Positions 57,733-64,000 of a DNA stretch of 64,000 bases are shown one piece after another (the first letter of the stretch is position 1; the number at the start of each line of letters is the position of its first letter). This DNA comes from Taiwanofungus camphoratus (taxonomy: Eukaryota > Basidiomycota > Agaricomycetes > Polyporales > Taiwanofungaceae), in NCBI GenBank assembly GCA_003999685.1, contig CP021232.1, positions 1,178,001 through 1,242,000 on the forward strand, written 5' to 3'. The notes beneath the pieces are model-generated. The model saw only the letters and a list, made by a program, of their open reading frames with translations, made no database searches and was not told where the DNA came from. A program made the translations under genes and the position numbers.

Positions 57733-60700
57733 GATACAGACGGGGAGGTATGGAACTGAACTGAACCTTCAGCCCGCACACAAATGCATCTTTTCTACCT
57801 GATAACCTATAGGTACAGGCCGATAACAAAGAAGTATTCAGAGCGTCTATGAGTTCGCGCGTAGCCTCAAATGACAGATGGGAGGTCAATTTGGCATCGA
57901 GGTCAAGAAGCAGCACACGCATCCGCCAAATTCGCCAATGCGATTGAACAAACCCAACTTACCATCATGGTTAATCGGAGGCATGATTCTAAACGCATGT
58001 GAAAGGACTTAATCGGGATTTCATCGCTCGGTACTAGTGCCATTCAGTTCTGCTTGTCATGCAAGTATGAGGGTTCAGGCCTGAGGCCTGAGGCACCATT
58101 TGATTTCGTTGGTTCGCAAGAATTTCAAAATCAGTATCGGTCTCAGAAAGGACCTTCCCATACACCCATAGGCGGGCAAGCGGATACGAGTGTCCTTTAT
58201 GTCGTACCAATTACCTGGTCAGCATAAAAGAGGTGCCATCAGCGTCGTTCTTGCCATGCCCCCAAAGCTATTCTGTGAACTCAGCTCGCTGGAAAGACCC
58301 TAATTTAGAAAAACCAACTGCGGCTGAGACGGCCACAAAGTGATATTGGAGTAATAAAGATTTGCGTCCTCTGCTTGGGCATTCGGTGTGCAATATGCCC
58401 CGACTTTCTAGCAGAGGCAACCAGATACGTTTGACTCTATCCTTGTTTATCGAAGGTTATCCTGCAGTGCTGCATGCTCCAATTCCCTGCGAATGATAGC
58501 AACCTAGCAGGGCGTAAAATCGATGTGATTACAAAGGCTACCAAAATTCGCTTACTTCTCACATCCCGATTGGGAGACTTCGGCATTGACAAGGCGTTAC
58601 TATAGGTTGAGGTACCCGCGGAGTCCTTCAGCATGCTGTTCATGAGGGAAGAGCTAGTCAACGAGACGCTCTGAAGCATGTACAAGCCTGGGACACAGAG
58701 GCACTAGATTTTAGGGGCACTAGACGATTCCAGGGGCTATTGCTTATCCCAAGAGTATCAGCGAGACGTCAGGAACTCTGAATATATTCTGGGATTGGGG
58801 GGATAAACAAAGATTGATATTCTAGACAACGTGGAGGCAGGACGTACGTGCTCCGTCGAGTCCATAGCCAGTCGACGTCTCCGGGGGTAGTGGGCAAGCA
58901 AAGTATTCAAGTTGATTCAGGCCACGATACTGTCTAAGACCACTGGGCCCACAGTGAGTTGACCATGGATAACAGCAGTACGACAGCCCCACGCCGAGTA
59001 CACTGATACGAGCACATCTGCAATTGAATATGGTGTTGTCACACAACCCACACATGCTAAGTATGATAATACATTCGAAGGCTCGACGTACAAATTTAAA
59101 GTTGGGATAAGGCGCAAATCAAGAAGTGAGCGAGACGTATTCGAGTGGCAGGAGCAGCAGCGCTGAGCGCGCGGAGAAGATACGCGTCCAGAGTTGTATG
59201 GCGGTTCTCACAATTTTACCTCTCCTATATATTTACAGCTATGCTGTACCAGCGAACTACGCGAAATCAGGCTGTCAGTTTTCCAAGTTATTGGGACGTC
59301 TCTGGTCGGAGCTCATGAAATTCTGTGGCCTCCATTGACCAGCGAACTTTGCTCGTCCAAAACTTAGTCGTTGGTCACTTATCGTACTCGTCAGCGCTGG
59401 TTACTGCTTTGTTCATCATATTGTCAAGAGCGCAAATGTAGCTGATCTTGGTAGAAGTGTACCGTTTGACCTAGAGTTGTGAACGCCAGTCTTGCTACTT
59501 GGCGGCTCTGAAATCTGGCCTTCAAAGAGGACAGAAAAACCACTGGGTAATATACTTCCAAATTTTGACCGTGGATTCTTACGTTCCTTTCCATCTGGTT
59601 GTCGTAGCATCCAGTTCAATTTGCCCTGCCTTTCTTGGATATAACTCCACTCCAGAGACTGTACGCTCTGAACTCTACATAAGTGTCAATCTCAGTGCTA
59701 TTTGTACTATGTGTGTTCTCGTGACATCCTTGCACACTTCTTTCTCGGCGCATCCTTGGTCAGGTGTCTAGCCATGATAGTACACTGCGTTCAAGATGGT
59801 ATCAGATTCACAGAGTCTTGCGTATCCCGTAGCCAGTAAGGCTTTCCCTTTAATTTCAGTGCCAAAGTCGACGTCTGTTCACTAGCTTACTTGCGCATTG
59901 ATGAGAGGAGCGAACTGATATTTTCGGCGTGGCTACAAGGCGATGACGCTGCAGTCTTGGTCCTCGGTGCCAGTGCCAAATCCCTCCTTCGAGCCTTCAT
60001 CTTCCTTTCGACATACTTTGACGAATCTAGAGGTAGGATTGAGGATCTGCTGCGTAGCAATACGCTTGATGCGTTGGCCGGACCAATAGCCAACACCTCT
60101 ATCGAACATATCTGATTTCTGTTATTTTAAGTGTGGCCTCCGTTTGTGCTGTTGCCATCCTGACGATATTGACATGAATACGGTCCGAGCTGTTGTTGCC
60201 TCGCTATCCTATGCAGGCCACTATTTCAATTTTACTCTCTCTCGAGGGCACATGTCCCATCTCTGATCACGCTGAGTTCATGCCTGAGTGTTGTGGCCTT
60301 ATGGCTTGGCGAGTAGGGCCCTCAAGTCTCGAATAGCGAGAGCTACTCGTGTACAGGCCAGTTGACCCCTGTACCTCATTCAGGTGGTCTTCGATCAAAG
60401 GTTCCTTGGGAGTAAGTCGCTTTTCTTTACCCCCAGAGAAGCAATGGATCTGTTGCTCACTGATTCTACCATAGTTTCTCCGATTTATACACTGTTCGAT
60501 AATTAAAGTGCTTCAGGCTGCGGATGGAGGCGTGGTCAGCTTCGTTTCGCTCGTTTCGTTGCTATCGATCTCTTACACACGCTGATACGGATTTACAGTG
60601 AATTGCGATGTGTAAACAGCATCCAGAAACGCAACGCGTAAGATGCGAAGCGCCCGGGCATTAACCTACGGGCCGGTTGCGTCGACATCCAGTCGAACAA

Positions 60701-61587
60701 ATCTTACAGTGGTAACAAATCGACCTTGTCTTCTGTACACCTGATGCCACCAGGACTAGCAAAATATCGTAATTATCCGTGAGTGCCTTTTCGGCATCTC
60801 GAGCTTGCTGCTCGGACATTTTTTCCCAAGCGCCATCCAAGATCTGTCTTCGTGTTCCGAATCCCCTCGAGGAAAGCCAGCCTTCATTGAAATTTCTCAG
60901 GATCATTGTCTGATACATCATCTTACATTACAGAAGCATGTTTCGCGCCGAGCTCGCAGCGGAAGTGTAGGCTACTGACAAGAAGGACGCCTAGAACGAT
61001 ATACATCGAGACAAGTGGCTGTGCTTTCTGGCTAGAACATCTATACATGAACCCGGCTTGTAATTCCTAGGAGCGGGCCGACTTCGACAAGTTGGTGGGA
61101 TGGAACTCAACCTCGGAGCTCCGTTTGAACATCTTCAAACTTGCACCTGTCCAGATCGTAATCCCTAGCCAATCCTTCCCAAAGCGTCCTCTCCGTTGTG
61201 CGCAATGATGGTAGCCTTAAAGCGCTTTGGCGAGAAATTAGATGTATTATGTGGTGACAGTTTCGGGCCCACTTCACGACGGACTACTTCACGGGCAGCC
61301 GGACACTGCATCGATTCTATGCGGTTCTGGGCTCAGGGGCCAAGGTTTGGTGATAACGCCTGCATACATCAACCAATGCGGGGCCCTGTGGGGGATATGC
61401 GGGGACATCATCATGTGGAAAGGTGAATCTCTGGAGAAATCAGCCACTTCTGGTCACCTGGGCTATCTTCTGTCACTTGGTATCCTCTACTACACCTATA
61501 AGGCCACTGCCCTCTGTGCTTGTTGTTGTTTCCGGCTTCGCAAGTTCATTTTTTGACTGTCGCAAAGTCCGGTTCTGCTGATCTGCA
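57733..61587. other. Long stretch without a recognisable gene
   Basis: It should contain the promoters of paralog B (left) and the sugar porter (right). Unrecognised short frames include 60921-60661 (-), with RGFGTRRQILDGAWEKMSEQ, which reads like real protein but shows no partner exons I can join, and 59891-60115 (+). A GGCCTGA repeat sits near 58078-58095. Degenerate genes are possible; I cannot support any call. Confidence 0.4.
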
Positions 61588-63698
61588 ATGGTTGTTGGCG
61601 CCTCGGCTACATCTCACTCAAGACCAAGTTATGCGCATCTTCTTGACCCGAACAGGAAGTGGTATAACAACAGACGGTGAATAACAACATTTCTACTCGT
61701 AACAACTTGGTTTTACCTGAGTCGCGCACGACAGGCTCATCACTCTCAATGCTTGGATTGTCCTGTTGTATGTGCATAGGCTTTTGCGGTGCCGCATCAG
61801 TGTCGAACATCAGTTGTTGTCAGCATCATCATAGCTTCTGCCAATGGCTTCGATGGCAGTTTGATGAACAACTTCCAGTCCTTGCAACAATGGGAAACAT
61901 ACTTCAATCATCCTTCTGGTTCACTGTTAGGTGCTCTTAGCGCCATGCAGGTCACTTGAGTTCTCTTACACTCGGAAAATGCCTTATTCAGGGAGTCATA
62001 TAGAACATCGGCTCATTGGCTGCGTACCCTTTCGCGCCATATTTTTCTGACGGAATAGGTCGTCGAAGAACCATTTTTATTGGCGCAGCCATCATTTTAG
62101 TTGGTGTTGCTGTGCAAACCGCCGCCTATAATATGGGCATGTTTATAGGAGCACGGTGAGTGGATTTCCTGATCGTTTCACAGTGTCCATGACTGCGTCG
62201 ACTAGGTTCTGCATCGGTTTCGGTGTGACATTCGCCTGTAAGATTAATTGTTTAGTTTACTATAGATGCCACGCTTACTTGCGTCAGCTAATTCTGCTCC
62301 GTTACTCGTCACGGAGATATCTTACCCTACATATCGTGCCCCTCTTACGTCGGTTTACAACTCCCTTTGGTATTCCGGTAATGTGATGTGCGTGCTCAAA
62401 TGCCTGTCTTACTGTGACAAAACTCCGAATTTCTTCTGCATGATACAGCGCCTCCTGGACGACGTACGGTACTGCGAAAATTCCGAATAACTGGTCATGG
62501 CGCATTCCTTCCCTTATTCAAGGCATTCCTTCAATATTACAACTTTTCCTAGTTCTCCTCGCGCCGGAGAGTCCCCGATGGTTGATATCGAAAGGCAAAG
62601 AAGCCGAGGGACTGAAGATCCTTGCTTACTACCACGCCGATGGAAATGAGCAAGACCCCTTGGTTCAGTTTGAATATGAGGAGATCAAGGCTGCAATTGA
62701 CCTGGATCGCCAAAGTTTGTCTCTCACAGTTCTCATTCTGTCTGCATTTTACCTCTAGTAGTGTCTAGAAATTTAGGTTGGAAGGCTCTTGTTGCAACTC
62801 GAGGAAATCGGAGGCGACTCCTTATTATCGTTGCCATCGCTTGGTTTTCGCAATGGTCCGGCAACGGCCTTGTGTCATACTACTTAAACAAGGTCTTTGA
62901 TACCATTGGTATTACGAGTAATACCATTCAACTGCTTATCACTGCGTATGAAATTTTCATGCACTCAAATAAACGGTATTTTAATATTCTTTGTAGGATC
63001 CTTGCTGTTTGGAATTTGCTATTTGCTATAACTGCCTCGTTCTTAGTAGACCGTGTCGGCCGTCGCGGCCTTTTCTTGACCGCTACAGGAGGCAGTCTGG
63101 TTTTCTTCGTCATGCAGACAGTCTGCTCTGCACAGTATGCTATGCACGCAAAACCTGCTGCAGCACATGCTGTTATTGCCTTCATATTTCTATACTACGC
63201 GGCCTACGAGTAAGTGTATCATATTTATAGCATCGAATTCATACTAAGTTTTGGCTCTGTACTCGTCAGCCTCGCTTTTTCGCCCCTCATAGTAACCTAC
63301 ACTGTCGAGATCCTGCCAACTTCTCTTCGTGCGAAGGGACTCAACGTCTTCAGTATCTCGATCTCCCTTGCCCTCATTTTCAACCAGTACGTCAACCCGA
63401 TCGCGTTTCAAAAACTCGCCTGGAAATACTACGTGAGTTCTGCCGTGTCATACCATCGTGACTTGCCAGTGTGCACGCTGACTGATCATCATGTTAGCTC
63501 GTTTACTGCTGCTGGCTCGCCTTTGAATTTGCCTTTCTCTACTTTATGCTCGTCGAGACTAAAAATCGTACACTCGAGGAGACCGCTGCATTGTTTGACG
63601 GTGGAGATCTCGCGCAGCGCGTTGAACCCGTTGCGGACGAAGTGAGCCAGGATGACCAAGGCTCTGATCAAAAGGTGGTAGAAAAAGTAGCAGTCTGA
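61588..63698 (+). CDS. Sugar porter (MFS hexose/lactose permease-type transporter)
   Basis: Plasma-membrane proton:sugar symporter family; the substrate is unknown. The ATG at 61588 gives MVVGASATSHSRPSYAHLLD, PNRKWYNNRR, then by introns LITLNAWIVLFIIIASANGF and DGSLMNNFQSLQQWETYFNH. Later come GIGRRRTIFIGAAIILVGVA, FCIGFGVTFA, ITEISYPTYRAPLTSVYNSL-like, the PESPRWL motif, FSQWSGNGLVSYYLNKVFD, DRVGRRGLFLT and VETKNRTLEETAALF. These are sugar-porter signatures (D-R-x-G-R-R, PESPR, PETK-like). The stop TGA at 63696-63698 follows EKVAV. About eight introns; the frame joins throughout, so it looks intact. Confidence 0.88.
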
Positions 63699-64000
63699 AG
63701 TGGTTCAGATCATAGAGGTAGATCGAGTACTTATACTCTATGCATTTACCATATATCCAAGATTCATTGTCATCCTGACCGTCCCAGACGCCATGACTTC
63801 ATGGACACTAAAAAATCCGGTCCTTTTGTATTACTTCTTCGAGGTTGGAACACGACTGACTGATCCCCACGGTAATGAGCTACATTGCCAATTTAACACC
63901 CATTGTTTTGATCCATTGACTTTATGTGCAAGCTGGACCAGTTTCAGCATAGGAATAGCATCCCTTGTAAACACTTACCAAATGCATGTGGGCATCGCCG
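63699..64000. other. 3' flank of the sugar porter
   Basis: Nothing recognised to the window end. Confidence 0.5.

Noticed and set aside
60661-60921. Minus-strand frame with RGFGTRRQILDGAWEKMSEQ
   Set aside because: It reads like protein but has no recognisable family, and I could not join it to other exons, so it is noted only in the gene-free stretch.

Overview
The window is nuclear DNA of a filamentous basidiomycete, most likely an agaricomycete. Nearly every gene is cut by several GT-AG introns of about 50-70 nt. The gene set is fungal: a three-domain folate protein FOL1, a Dal5-type carrier, a lactose-permease-type sugar porter, a FunK1-like kinase relic, a Zn2Cys6 factor with an AT-hook, and an AAA protein with the fungal N-terminal domain usually found with it. 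Species cannot be named from the sequence alone.

Layout, left to right. 1-11.5 kb is housekeeping: ATG1 (autophagy kinase, cut by the left edge), FOL1 (folate synthesis), EMC2 (ER insertase subunit, start codons only 58 bp from FOL1), RPS30 (ribosomal protein eS30) and an aldo-keto reductase. 12.6-18.4 kb holds a FunK1-like relic, a Dal5-type MFS transporter and a poly(A)-tailed insertion with a 13-bp target duplication. 18.9-29.3 kb holds three plus-strand genes: an AAA ATPase, a secreted GH92 alpha-mannosidase and a peroxisomal-type MaoC hydratase.

29.3-48.2 kb is gene-poor and patchy. A GC-rich stretch carries a Zn2Cys6/AT-hook factor bracketed by the same heptamer repeat. An AIM9-like mitochondrial phosphotransferase gene lies between two direct copies of a ~0.5-kb repeat. 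Two AT-rich blocks (about 37.9-38.9 and 43.2-46.5 kb) have almost no CpG; the larger has five CpGs in 3.3 kb. Two decayed Mn-superoxide-dismutase copies lie in opposite orientation. A 177-bp TA-flanked MITE sits in one of them, and the other copy preserves the empty site.

48.2-54.1 kb is housekeeping again: YTM1 (60S assembly), a hexokinase whose Asn-Asp-Thr active-site motif reads Cys-Asp-Thr, and mitochondrial ribosomal protein uL14m. 54.6-57.7 kb has two paralogous nucleotidyltransferase-fold genes of unknown function, separated by a 685-bp hAT-like non-autonomous element with 8-bp target duplications. After ~3.9 kb without a recognisable gene, a sugar porter ends the window.

There is no evidence for one gene cluster; most genes act independently. 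The best leads are the nucleotidyltransferase-fold pair, the atypical hexokinase and the CpG-depleted, repeat-laden island. All splice models were made by eye from reading frame and family conservation.
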